Positions 9,677-17,729 of a stretch of DNA of 64,000 nt are shown piece after piece. The notes under the pieces are model-generated. The model had not been told where the DNA came from and did no database searches. It saw only the letters and a program-made list of their open reading frames with translations. Source of the stretch: Nocardia colli (GTDB lineage Bacteria; Actinomycetota; Actinomycetes; Mycobacteriales; Mycobacteriaceae); assembly GCF_008704205.1 (NCBI RefSeq), contig NZ_VXLC01000001.1, forward strand, positions 620,001 to 684,000, read 5' to 3'. The translations under genes and the position numbers were made by a program. Numbering within the stretch: the first letter of the stretch is position 1; the number at the start of each line of letters is the position of its first letter.

Positions 9677-10804
9677 ATGGCACTGAGTGCCGGAACCAGA
9701 AGGACGGTGGCCTGCCTGCTCGTGGGTCTCGGCGCGTTGCTGATTGTCGCCGCGCTGCTGATCCCGACCTACACCGTCGGCAAACTGGCGAAGACTCCCC
9801 TCGATCTCGAGATCACCACCATCGCGACCAATGCGCCGGGCGAGGACAGCCTGGTGCTGGACTCCAAGTCGCTCACCGCGCCGGAGGGTGCCGCGAAGAT
9901 CGACTCGAACGTGCCGCTGGTCTCGCAGCGCTTCCTCACCGTCGAGGAGCCCTCCGACGCCACCGAGATGACGGTGCAGGCGGGTCAGACGTTGCGGCGC
10001 ATCGACAAGCAGGGCGACACCGGCCTGCTCACCGCGACCATCGACCGGGTCACCATCGACCGTAAGACCGGCGAACCGGTCTCGAAGGATCCGAACGGCT
10101 CCATCGCGGTCACCGTGGACAAGGAAATGAAGTCGGTCGCGGATCCGGTGCAGCACACCGGCCTGCAGTACCGCTTCCCGATCGGGACCGAGAAGAAGGC
10201 CTACCCGTACTTCGATCTCAACGCGCGCAAGACCTTCGACGTCAACTTCGTCGAGGAGACCGAGATCAACAACATGAAGGTCTACCACTTCCAGCAGTCG
10301 ATCCCGGCGACCAATCTGTACGACGTGGTGAAGGCGCCGACCAACAAGCTGACCTTCCCCGCCGCGAAGTGGGGCGTGCCCGGCGACGGCGACGTCACCA
10401 TGGCGCGCTGGTACACCAACACCCGTGACCTGTGGGTCGAGCCGAAGACCGGCACCGTGATCAAGGGTGGCGAGCAGATCCACCTGTACTACGGCCGCGA
10501 TTCCAAGCCCGAGGTCACCGCGCTGAAGTCGCACATCGTGTTCGACGAGAACACCATCGAGTCGCAGATCTCGGTGGCCAAGGAGAACATCGACAAGCTG
10601 TCGCTGTACGGCCGGATCATGCCGATCATCCTCGGCGTGCTCGGTGTCATCGCGCTGATCGTCGGTGCGGTCCTCGGTATTCGCGGTGGCGGTTCGACGC
10701 CTGCCGCGGCCGGTGGCGGCGGGCCGCTGAGCCAGGGTCGTGGCGCGCGCCGGGTGGACAACGATCCGCCGACCGAGCAGATCAAGATCACCAAGCAGCC
10801 TTGA
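9677..10804 (+). CDS. DUF3068 (PorA-family) membrane-anchored protein
   Basis: 375-residue protein with a membrane helix at each end (about 11-31 and 338-358) and a large beta-rich extracytoplasmic region between them, ending in a Gly/Ala-rich tail. This is the DUF3068 family, called porin PorA family in current databases; I recall Rv0227c as the M. tuberculosis member in the same neighbourhood. Frequent Thr, Asp and Lys and absence of cysteines fit an exported domain. ATG 9677 is preceded by GAGGAG at 9664-9669. It is divergent from the acyltransferase gene (202 bp between starts) and ends at a clear intrinsic terminator. Biochemical role not known. Confidence 0.85.
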   Translation: MALSAGTRRTVACLLVGLGALLIVAALLIPTYTVGKLAKTPLDLEITTIATNAPGEDSLVLDSKSLTAPEGAAKIDSNVPLVSQRFLTVEEPSDATEMTVQAGQTLRRIDKQGDTGLLTATIDRVTIDRKTGEPVSKDPNGSIAVTVDKEMKSVADPVQHTGLQYRFPIGTEKKAYPYFDLNARKTFDVNFVEETEINNMKVYHFQQSIPATNLYDVVKAPTNKLTFPAAKWGVPGDGDVTMARWYTNTRDLWVEPKTGTVIKGGEQIHLYYGRDSKPEVTALKSHIVFDENTIESQISVAKENIDKLSLYGRIMPIILGVLGVIALIVGAVLGIRGGGSTPAAAGGGGPLSQGRGARRVDNDPPTEQIKITKQP

Positions 10805-10817
10805 GTTAGCTGAAGAG

Positions 10818-10849
10818 TTCGGCCCCCGGTCATCGACCCGGGGGCCGAA
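10818..10849 (+). terminator. Intrinsic terminator after the DUF3068 gene
   Basis: A perfect 12-bp stem (TTCGGCCCCCGG / CCGGGGGCCGAA) with an 8-base loop starts 14 bases after the stop codon and is followed by a short T-rich run (TTCGTTTT). It also lies just beyond the stop of the convergent VOC gene, so it may serve both directions. Confidence 0.8.
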
Positions 10850-10863
10850 TTCGTTTTCGGCCC

Positions 10864-11220
10864 TTATGTTCCGAGCGAATAGGCGACCGGGTGCCGGGGT
10901 TGATAGAGCAGCATCGTGCCCGCCCCGGGGATGCGCAGGTCGATGCAGCGGCCGAAGGCGCGGTCGGCGATCTCGCCGGCGAATTGCGCTCCGCGCTCGC
11001 GCAATTCGGCGACGGTCTGCTCGAGGTCGTCGCACATCAGCGAGATCTCGTGGCGCACAGTGCCGTCGGCCGGATGCACGCCGAGTTCGCTCGGGCCGGT
11101 GCCGAAGATGAGCCAGCCCTCGTGCGCGTCGACATTCGGCCAGCGCAGGACGTCCCGGAAGAACGCCCGGGCCGCGTCTGAATCCTCTGCGTAGACCAGC
11201 GTGTGTACAGCAGTGATCAT
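10864..11220 (-). CDS. VOC-family (glyoxalase-like) protein
   Basis: 118-residue vicinal-oxygen-chelate fold protein. It starts ITAVHTLVYAEDSDAARAFF, the usual first strand and helix of the family, and contains GPSELGVHP and LRIPGAGTMLLYQP in the second half. His6, His49 and Glu59 are possible metal ligands. The family covers glyoxalases, dioxygenases and antibiotic-binding proteins; this short form is usually annotated only as VOC. ATG 11220 has TACGAT at 11228-11233 on its strand, seven bases upstream, and no Shine-Dalgarno, so it is probably leaderless. The 221 bases behind its start hold nothing else I can recognise. Confidence 0.85.
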   Translation of the reverse strand: MITAVHTLVYAEDSDAARAFFRDVLRWPNVDAHEGWLIFGTGPSELGVHPADGTVRHEISLMCDDLEQTVAELRERGAQFAGEIADRAFGRCIDLRIPGAGTMLLYQPRHPVAYSLGT

Positions 11221-11441
11221 GCGTCCGATCGTAGGCTCGTCAGCCTCCCGCCAAGGGCAACAGTCGCATCGCGCGTACGAATTCGACCGCTGCGCAGGAA
11301 TTCTCCAGCGATATCGTTCGCGCCGGGCAAACGTATGCGCGGCTCCGTACCAGTGCTGCGCTGGTGTGGTCACGACGCTGCCCCGGGACTGCGTACCAGC
11401 ACGCCGCGCAGGCCTGGATCGGGCGCTGATCGAGCAGGTAA

Positions 11442-12692
11442 CTACGGCAGTCGCTCGGGCTGGCGACTGTGGAGGTCGCTGCCGTGATCGGCCGTGCGCA
11501 GGACGATTACCGCCACGACGAGAGTGGTGGCGGCCGCGACGGAGGCGACGGTGGTGATCAGGGCCGGGATCGAGCGGGCGAACGAAACCATCAGTGTCAC
11601 TTCGACGGCCAGGCCGAGCCAGGTCAGCGCGGCGAGCGCGGTGCGGTCCACGGCGATCGCGGAGAGCATCGCGCCTTGCAGCACCGCGAGGATCGCGCCG
11701 TGCAGAGCGAACAGCCACAGCAAGCCTTGAATGGGTGCGTAATCCTGGCCGGCCAGCAGCGGAGCGAGCGGCGCGGCGATCGCGGCACAGATGACCGCGA
11801 CTATGCCGATGCCCGACAACACCGCGAGCGCGGACCTGATCGCGCGGGCCGAATGCGTGGGCTGAGCCATCCGTGGATACAGCACGACGCCGACCGCCTG
11901 CGGCAGCCAGAACGCGATCTTCGCGGCGATGGTGCCGAGCGCGTAGCGGCTGGCGTCCGCGTCGTCGAGGACCATGCGGACGACGATCAAATCGGTGGAC
12001 GACAACGCCATCAGCGCCGCCTGCACCTGCGCCGCCCGCAGCACCGGCAGGACGCCGATGGCGTGGACTACCTCGTCTTCGTCGGTTCCGGTGCGCGGCC
12101 GCGAGGGCGGCGAGCCGGCGACGAATCGCGCGAAGACCGCGGCGACCGCGATGCCCAGTGCGGCCGCGCAGAGCGCCGGCGCCGCGCCGCCACCGGCGGC
12201 GAGCACCACGAGCGCCGGTGCCACTCGGAGGATTCCGGCCGCGCCGAGCACGACACCCAGCGCCCGAAAACGCCTGCCGCCCTGGAGAACTCCCTGCTCT
12301 CCGGACAGGAGCACCAATGCGGGGGCCGCGCCGAGCGCCGCCGCGCACGCCGCGACACCGACGTTCAACGCAGTGGTCACCACCGGCACCAGCACCGCCA
12401 CGACGACCGCGACGATCACGGCGCACCGCCATTGCAATCCGCGCAGCGCCACGACGCTCGCTCCCCGGACCAGCTCCCGGGCCACCACGTTCTGCAACGC
12501 CAGCGCGGGCACGGCGCACAACAATTGCACCGCCAGCAGGCTCGCGAACTCGCTGTATCCGGAGACCCCCAGCCATCGTCCGGCCAGCAATTGCAGCAGG
12601 TAACCCGCGACATTGGCGGTCATCGCACCCGCTGTGACCAACGTCAGATCCGCCACCACAGGAAACCGACGGACAGCAGACACGCTCGCCAT
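11442..12692 (-). CDS. MOP-superfamily polysaccharide flippase-like membrane protein
   Basis: 416-residue polytopic protein with about 12 hydrophobic segments and a pattern like polysaccharide or lipid-linked oligosaccharide transporters (Wzx/MurJ-like). The N-terminus has the typical LLAGRWLGVSGYSEFASL, equivalent to the early family motif of small and polar residues between helices 1 and 2. A short charged loop (RPRTGTDEDE, about residue 200) separates two halves of about six helices each. It sits among glycosyltransferase, methyltransferase and acyltransferase genes, so export of a glycolipid made by its neighbours is a sensible inference. No substrate can be named. Confidence 0.75.
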   Translation of the reverse strand: MASVSAVRRFPVVADLTLVTAGAMTANVAGYLLQLLAGRWLGVSGYSEFASLLAVQLLCAVPALALQNVVARELVRGASVVALRGLQWRCAVIVAVVVAVLVPVVTTALNVGVAACAAALGAAPALVLLSGEQGVLQGGRRFRALGVVLGAAGILRVAPALVVLAAGGGAAPALCAAALGIAVAAVFARFVAGSPPSRPRTGTDEDEVVHAIGVLPVLRAAQVQAALMALSSTDLIVVRMVLDDADASRYALGTIAAKIAFWLPQAVGVVLYPRMAQPTHSARAIRSALAVLSGIGIVAVICAAIAAPLAPLLAGQDYAPIQGLLWLFALHGAILAVLQGAMLSAIAVDRTALAALTWLGLAVEVTLMVSFARSIPALITTVASVAAATTLVVAVIVLRTADHGSDLHSRQPERLP

Positions 12693-12802
12693 CGTCCCAC
12701 CCGCGAGTCGGCAGCTACGGTCCGCCCCGCCGCGATCGGCCCGGACCCGCAGATCTTCCCAGGGCTCACCGTGCCCGTACTACCTGTGGAAGGTCTGTGT
12801 GT

Positions 12803-13114
12803 TCAGGCCCGATCAGCTGGTCGTCGACTGAGCTGCCAGCGGACGTACTCGCCGAGCGGGAGGTCCGGCCGCTTGTCGAACAGCTTGGGGCGACGGCCGC
12901 GCAGCCGGATTTCGGCGGCATCGGACGCCTCGACATCGAGCGGCCCGGTCGCGCTGTGCAGATCCGCGTGCGCCCGGTGTCGGTTGGCGCGGTGTACCCG
13001 CGCTCGTTTGCGCGGCAGGTTCTTGCGCGACGCCTTGTCGTTCTCGCCGTAGGTGTTGCGGCAGTCCTTGGCGTAGCTCAGCTGCTTCTTCTCCTGCGGG
13101 GATCTCCGGGCCAT
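12803..13114 (-). CDS. Small basic conserved hypothetical protein
   Basis: 103 residues, strongly basic, starting ARRSPQEKKQLSYAKDCRNTYGEND. The first 50 residues are Lys/Arg rich and probably helical, and the C-terminal half contains PLGEYVRWQLSRRP. I do not recognise a named domain. I believe similar proteins are widespread and conserved in Nocardia and Rhodococcus, but that is from memory. ATG 13114 is divergent from the large membrane protein gene, 107 bp apart. The charge suggests binding to nucleic acid or ribosomes, which is inference only. Confidence 0.65.
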   Translation of the reverse strand: MARRSPQEKKQLSYAKDCRNTYGENDKASRKNLPRKRARVHRANRHRAHADLHSATGPLDVEASDAAEIRLRGRRPKLFDKRPDLPLGEYVRWQLSRRPADRA

Positions 13115-13221
13115 CGAGCCAGGATATGGCTGTGTGGCCTCGATGCCGAGTTATTTTCCGGCCGTCGCGGCACGGTGTGCGGATGGGTAGCGCGGACGGG
13201 CGGACCGTAGGGTGCACAAGC

Positions 13222-15081
13222 GTGACGGAGAGCGAGCAGCGACGACGCGACCGGTGGGTGAGGTGGATCCCGGCCGGGTACAGCGCGGTGCTCGCGCTGC
13301 TCATCATGGGCCCGCTGCTCGGGTCCGGGTATCTGCTGCTGCGCGATGCGGTGAGTACGCCGCGGTCGTATCTGACCGATTCGGCGCTCGGGCTCGGTGA
13401 TGCCGCGCCGCGGGCGGTGCCGCAGGACACGTTGCTGGCGGTGCTGTCGCCGGTCATCGATGGCGGTCTGATCGTCAAGGCGATTCTGCTGGTTGCGCTG
13501 TGGGCCGCAGGCTACGGAGCCGCGGTGCTGGCGCGCGAACTGCTGGGTGCGTCGATCGGTGCACAACTCGTCGCCGCGACGGTGGCGCTGTGGAATCCGT
13601 ATGTGGCCGAGCGCCTTTTGCAGGGTCACTGGAGTTTGCTCGCCGGGTACGCGGCGTTGCCGTGGGTTGCGTTGGCCGCGTACCGGATTCGGACCGACGG
13701 CACTGCGGGCACGTGGGCGGGTTTGGCGGGATGTCTTGCCGCGGCGGGACTCACGCCGACCGGCGCACTGCTCGCCGGCGTCACCGCGTTGTCGCTGGCC
13801 GGGCGGCGGCATTTCGCCGGTGTGCTGGCCTTGCTGGTCGCCGCTTCGGTGCCGTGGTTGACCGCCACCGCGTTGTCCGGGGCGGCCGGCGAACCGTCGG
13901 ATCCGGCGGGCATCGCCGCATTCGCCGCCCGCGCCGAGCCCGGTCTGGGCACGCTGGGCAGTCTGGCGGGGCTCGGCGGCATCTGGAACGGCGACGCGGT
14001 ACCCGATTCGCGCACAACGCTGCTCGCGTTGATCGGCACCGTTCTGCTGCTCGTCATCGTGGCGACGGGCGTGCGCTCGGTGATCTCCGACGACGACGAT
14101 CGATACGTTCGCCGTGCACTCGTCGTCCTCGCGGCGCTCGCCGTTCTGCTGCCAGCTCTCGGCGCGACGCCGTGGGGCATGCAGGTGCTGGAGTGGCTCG
14201 TCGCGCATGTGCCCGGCGCGGGCTTGCTGCGGGATACCCAGAAGTATGTGGCGCTGGCGATGCCCGCCTATGTGTTGTGCGCGGCGGCGGGTTGCGGGGT
14301 TCTCGCCCAACAATTCTCGATGGCCGCGGCAACCGACAATGCACAGCGGACCATTGATACACAGCCCCCGCAATCTCCGGCGCAACAAGAGATCGGTTCG
14401 TCGACGACCGTCGTCGCCGACGATGCGACCTTGCCGAGCGCAGGTTTTGACCGGGTGCCGAAGTTATCCACAACTGTGACGGGCACTGTCGCAACGATTC
14501 TCATCGCCCTGCTGGTGCTGCCGCTACTCGATCTCGCGTGGGGCGTCGGCGGTGCGATGCGACCTGTGCACTACCCCGCCGGATGGCAGCAGGTCGCCGA
14601 CCGGATGGACGATTCCGGCGACGTCGCGGTGCTGCCCGGCGGGATGTTCCGGAAGTTTCGATACAGCGGGAAAGCGCCTGTCCTGGATCCGGCTCCCCGC
14701 CTTCTGCCCCAGGATGTCCTCCAAACCGGCGAACTTCCGGTACGCGGGCGCACCGTATCCGGCGAAGGCACCCGTGCCCGCGCGGTGGAAACGCTACTGC
14801 TGCACGGTGGTTCAGCTCAGGAACTGGCCGGCCACGGCGTGGCCTGGGTCCTGCTCGAACGCGGCACTCCCGGCCCCCTCGGCGAATCGAAAACAACACT
14901 GGCCCAACTCGAGCCGATATTTAGCGATGCCGACCTGACCCTGTACCGAGTGCCCGGAACGATCCAGCGGCACCATGCATCGTCGGCGGATCGTGCCTTT
15001 GCCATTGCAGCCCACGTACTTTGGGTAGTCCTGCTCGTCGGCGGACTGCTCATCGCAACGATTACTCGCCGCAAGCGCTGA
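13222..15081 (+). CDS. Large polytopic membrane protein (Rv0226c-like)
   Basis: 619-residue membrane protein with about a dozen hydrophobic segments, an AftD/GT-C-like flavour (LWNPYVAERLLQGHWSLLAGYAALPW in two adjacent segments) and a final extracytoplasmic region of about 170 residues before the last helix near the C-terminus. Position between a flippase and a GT4 glycosyltransferase matches Rv0226c as I recall it. The WNPYVAERLLQGHW stretch resembles the conserved loop of GT-C glycosyltransferases, so a role in lipid-linked sugar transfer is possible. GTG 13222 (TESEQRRRD) was chosen; TAGGGT at 13208-13213 would give a nearly leaderless start. An in-frame start at 13126 would add 32 residues overlapping the divergent promoter. 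Confidence 0.82.
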   Translation: MTESEQRRRDRWVRWIPAGYSAVLALLIMGPLLGSGYLLLRDAVSTPRSYLTDSALGLGDAAPRAVPQDTLLAVLSPVIDGGLIVKAILLVALWAAGYGAAVLARELLGASIGAQLVAATVALWNPYVAERLLQGHWSLLAGYAALPWVALAAYRIRTDGTAGTWAGLAGCLAAAGLTPTGALLAGVTALSLAGRRHFAGVLALLVAASVPWLTATALSGAAGEPSDPAGIAAFAARAEPGLGTLGSLAGLGGIWNGDAVPDSRTTLLALIGTVLLLVIVATGVRSVISDDDDRYVRRALVVLAALAVLLPALGATPWGMQVLEWLVAHVPGAGLLRDTQKYVALAMPAYVLCAAAGCGVLAQQFSMAAATDNAQRTIDTQPPQSPAQQEIGSSTTVVADDATLPSAGFDRVPKLSTTVTGTVATILIALLVLPLLDLAWGVGGAMRPVHYPAGWQQVADRMDDSGDVAVLPGGMFRKFRYSGKAPVLDPAPRLLPQDVLQTGELPVRGRTVSGEGTRARAVETLLLHGGSAQELAGHGVAWVLLERGTPGPLGESKTTLAQLEPIFSDADLTLYRVPGTIQRHHASSADRAFAIAAHVLWVVLLVGGLLIATITRRKR

Positions 15082-15114
15082 CGCGAAGCGATTCGAGTCG
15101 GCAGGACGCCGCGC

Positions 15115-16287
15115 TCAGTGCGCGGAACGTGGGGCGATCAAGCCGGAGGAGTGCTCACCTCGGGCAACCGCGGCCAGTACCTCGTACACACCGTTTCCCG
15201 TTTGCTCCCAGGAGAATTCACGCGCCCGCGAGCGCGCCTTCTCCCCCATCACGGTGCGCGCCGCACGGTCGTCGAGCAATTCGCCCACCGCGTCGGACAA
15301 TTGGGCGACGTCATCGACCAGCAGCCCGGTGACACCGTCGACGATGGAGTCGGTGAGTCCGCGCGAACTGCGATAGCCGATCGTCGGCACGCCGTGCTGC
15401 GCGGCTTCGATGACCGCGAGACCCCAGCCTTCCTTGCGCGAGGGCAGCACGTGCACCCAAGCGCGGGAAAGCAGTTCGTGCTTACGCCGTTCGTCGACGT
15501 GCCCGTGGAAGGTGACCGCGTCGGCGATGTCGAGGCTGTGCGCGTCGGCCTTCAGGTTGTCGGCCCACCAGCCGTCGCCGATCACGTCGAGATGCAGGCC
15601 GGGAATGCGGGTCCGTAGTCGCGCGACCGCGGCCAGCGCGTCCTCGATCTGCTTGTGCGGCACCAGCCGCGACAGCACCACGATGCGCGGGTTCTCGGTG
15701 CGGGTTTCGGCGGCTCCGGTCGGCGCGTCGGCAGGAACCGGTTCGGCGCCGTTGCGGACGACCGCGATCCGGGACCCGTCGACGCCGAGCGTGGCGAGTT
15801 CTTCGGCCGAGGGCAGCGAGACCGTCAGGTATTGGTTGCGCCGATGCACCCGCGGCGACAGTCGCGACTCGATCCACCAGCCGATCCGGCCGACCAACCG
15901 GCCGGCGACCGGCCACTGTTCCCGGTGCCCGTGGTGCACCAGCACGACGGCGGGCGCCTTGGTGGCGGCCGTGGCGAAGAACGGGATGCCGTTCTGGGTG
16001 TCGATCACCGCGTCGGGGCGCAGGCCGCGCAGCGGTCCGAGGCCGAGCCGGCCGAGCGCCATCGCGCCCAGCGCCCGCGGGTAGACGGAGAACCGCCCGC
16101 CCGCCCGGCTGATGTCGATGCCGTCGAGGTGTTCGCGTTTCGGCGCCCCGGGGTAGCGGGCGGTGCGCAGGGTGACTTTGACCCCGCGTGCGGCGAGCTG
16201 CGCGCCGACCTGTTCGAGGTATCGTTCGCTGCCGCCGCCCTGCGGGTGCCCGGTGTCTCGCCAGCACAGCAGGAGGACTTCGCGCAC
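15115..16287 (-). CDS. GT4-family glycosyltransferase (Rv0225-like)
   Basis: Retaining GT-B glycosyltransferase of family GT4, 390 residues, cytoplasmic or membrane-associated. The N-terminal Rossmann domain begins LLLCWRDTGHPQGGGSERY, with the glycine loop that contacts the acceptor. The C-terminal domain carries VVLSRLVPHK and EGWGLAVIEAAQHGVP, the E-x7-E nucleotide-sugar motif. It is divergent from the methyltransferase gene and convergent with the large membrane protein gene, the order I recall for Rv0224c-Rv0226c. Donor and acceptor cannot be read from sequence. Confidence 0.9.
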   Translation of the reverse strand: MREVLLLCWRDTGHPQGGGSERYLEQVGAQLAARGVKVTLRTARYPGAPKREHLDGIDISRAGGRFSVYPRALGAMALGRLGLGPLRGLRPDAVIDTQNGIPFFATAATKAPAVVLVHHGHREQWPVAGRLVGRIGWWIESRLSPRVHRRNQYLTVSLPSAEELATLGVDGSRIAVVRNGAEPVPADAPTGAAETRTENPRIVVLSRLVPHKQIEDALAAVARLRTRIPGLHLDVIGDGWWADNLKADAHSLDIADAVTFHGHVDERRKHELLSRAWVHVLPSRKEGWGLAVIEAAQHGVPTIGYRSSRGLTDSIVDGVTGLLVDDVAQLSDAVGELLDDRAARTVMGEKARSRAREFSWEQTGNGVYEVLAAVARGEHSSGLIAPRSAH

Positions 16288-16426
16288 GGTCGAGCTTCTC
16301 TCGGTCAGGTGGTCCCGGTCGGGATCGTCGGATATCGCGCTACACCCTAACCCGAGTAGTCGCGCGCGAGCCGATCACCGACCGGTGCGCACCGCGGCCC
16401 ACCGCCGTTATGCGAGACTCGGCGCC

Positions 16427-17215
16427 GTGTTGAAAGCCGAAAAGACGCCCGCCGATGGTTCGCGCGCGCCCCGGTTCGCGCGCCGGGCGACGCTGCGCCG
16501 GTCGCTGCGGTTGCTCGGTAGTTTTCGGTTCGAGCAGACCGATCCGGCGGTGTTCTACGGCGGCCTGGCCGAGGACAGCGCGGCGATGATCGGCGATTTC
16601 TACACCGACGTGACGGGCGCGGGCCTGGCCGGCGCGACGATCCTGGACGTCGGGGGCGGTCCGGGGTATTTCGCGGACGAATTCGTGAAGACCGGCGCGC
16701 GGTACATCCCGGTCGAGCCCGATCCGTCGGAGATGCACGCGGCGGGGTTGTCGGTGTCGGGTGCGGTGCGCGGCTCGGGGATGGCGTTGCCGTTCCGCGA
16801 CGACGCGGTGGATGTCTGTTTCTCGTCGAATGTGGCCGAGCACGTGGCCGAGCCGTGGCGGATGGCGGACGAGATGGTGCGGGTGACCAGGCCGGGCGGG
16901 CTGATCGTGCTGTCCTACACGGTGTGGCACGGGCCGTTCGGCGGGCACGAGACCGGGCCGTGGCATTACCTCGGCGGCGAGTACGCCGCGCGCCGGTACC
17001 GGCGCAAGCTGGGGAAGGAACCGAAGAATCGGTTCGGCACGTCGCTGTTCGCGGTGCGCGCCGCGGACGGGTTGCGCTGGGCGGCGGGCACTTCCGCCGA
17101 CGTGCGGACGGTCTTCCCGCGTTATCACCCGCGCTGGGCCTGGTGGCTGGTCCGCATCCCGCTCGTGCGAGAGCTACTGGTGAGCAATCTCGTCGTGGTG
17201 GCTACCAAGAAGTAG
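16427..17215 (+). CDS. SAM-dependent methyltransferase (Rv0224c-like)
   Basis: Class I methyltransferase, 262 residues, Methyltransf_11 type. SAM motif I is ILDVGGGPGYFADEF, followed by IPVEPDPSEM (acidic ribose contact), LPFRDDAVDVCFSSNVAEHV (motif IV region) and a post-motif RPGGLIVLSY. The start GTG 16427 removes 88 residues of arginine-rich leader that runs opposite the GT4 gene and has no family match. Substrate unknown; a glycolipid or envelope sugar fits its glycosyltransferase neighbour. Confidence 0.88.
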   Translation: MLKAEKTPADGSRAPRFARRATLRRSLRLLGSFRFEQTDPAVFYGGLAEDSAAMIGDFYTDVTGAGLAGATILDVGGGPGYFADEFVKTGARYIPVEPDPSEMHAAGLSVSGAVRGSGMALPFRDDAVDVCFSSNVAEHVAEPWRMADEMVRVTRPGGLIVLSYTVWHGPFGGHETGPWHYLGGEYAARRYRRKLGKEPKNRFGTSLFAVRAADGLRWAAGTSADVRTVFPRYHPRWAWWLVRIPLVRELLVSNLVVVATKK

Positions 17216-17217
17216 CG

Positions 17218-17520
17218 CTAACGCTCCAGCCAGCCTCTGCGCCAGGTGCGCCGGCCGCACGGTTCGTGCAGCGGGCGGGCCCACGGCGATTCCTGAATGG
17301 CCAGTCCGACGGTTTCCAGCGTGGTCAACCCGACTTGGTCGGCCAGCACCCCGACGACGGCGACGGCCTCGGCTGCCTGCATGGCCGCGGTGGCTTGCTC
17401 GATGGTCAGGGTGCGGCCGGGTAGGAAGGAGACCACCCATCCGCCTGCACCAACGCTCTTCGCTTGATGCTCGGTTTGATCGCTGGTCATCAACGATCGG
17501 TCGACCACTTGCACCGCCAT
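17218..17520 (-). CDS. Conserved hypothetical protein
   Basis: 100 residues from ATG 17520, which has GGGGAG upstream on its strand; longer versions from a TTG at 17679 are possible but their first 50 residues have codon use unlike the rest. The recognisable part is VGAGGWVVSFLPGRTLTIEQA followed by a helical stretch with AMQAAEAV. I recall short actinobacterial proteins with the same WxVSxLPGRxLTxxQA pattern but no function. It converges with the methyltransferase gene (2-bp gap) and is divergent from the aldehyde dehydrogenase gene, sharing its operator region. Confidence 0.55.
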   Translation of the reverse strand: MAVQVVDRSLMTSDQTEHQAKSVGAGGWVVSFLPGRTLTIEQATAAMQAAEAVAVVGVLADQVGLTTLETVGLAIQESPWARPLHEPCGRRTWRRGWLER

Positions 17521-17683
17521 GACTCGGGCTCCCCAATGGTGGTATCGGTTCAGGAATCGAGCGAGCTGATCAGTAGCTACAGCATCCTCTTTCCAGCAAC
17601 AGAACGCAATAGTGCGTTCTACGAAAAGCGAACCGACAGGTTGGGATTCGTCCTGCTCAGCGGGACGCCCGGGAGGCAAAACT

Positions 17684-17729
17684 GAAACATGTTACAGACA
17701 ACCCGGTGGCAAAACTGTAACGTGTTCTC
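17684..17729. promoter_or_regulatory. Paired AACNNGTT dyads and leaderless -10 before the aldehyde dehydrogenase gene
   Basis: Two copies of an extended motif, CTGTAACRYGTT, face each other: on the minus strand at 17697-17686 (core AACATGTT 17686-17693) and on the plus strand at 17715-17726 (core AACGTGTT 17719-17726). Centres are 33 bp apart, about three helical turns. The AACNNGTT core is the kind bound by TetR regulators such as KstR. The downstream copy contains TAACGT at 17718-17723, exactly 12 to 7 bases before the ATG at 17730, so bound protein would block a leaderless promoter. Confidence 0.6.
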
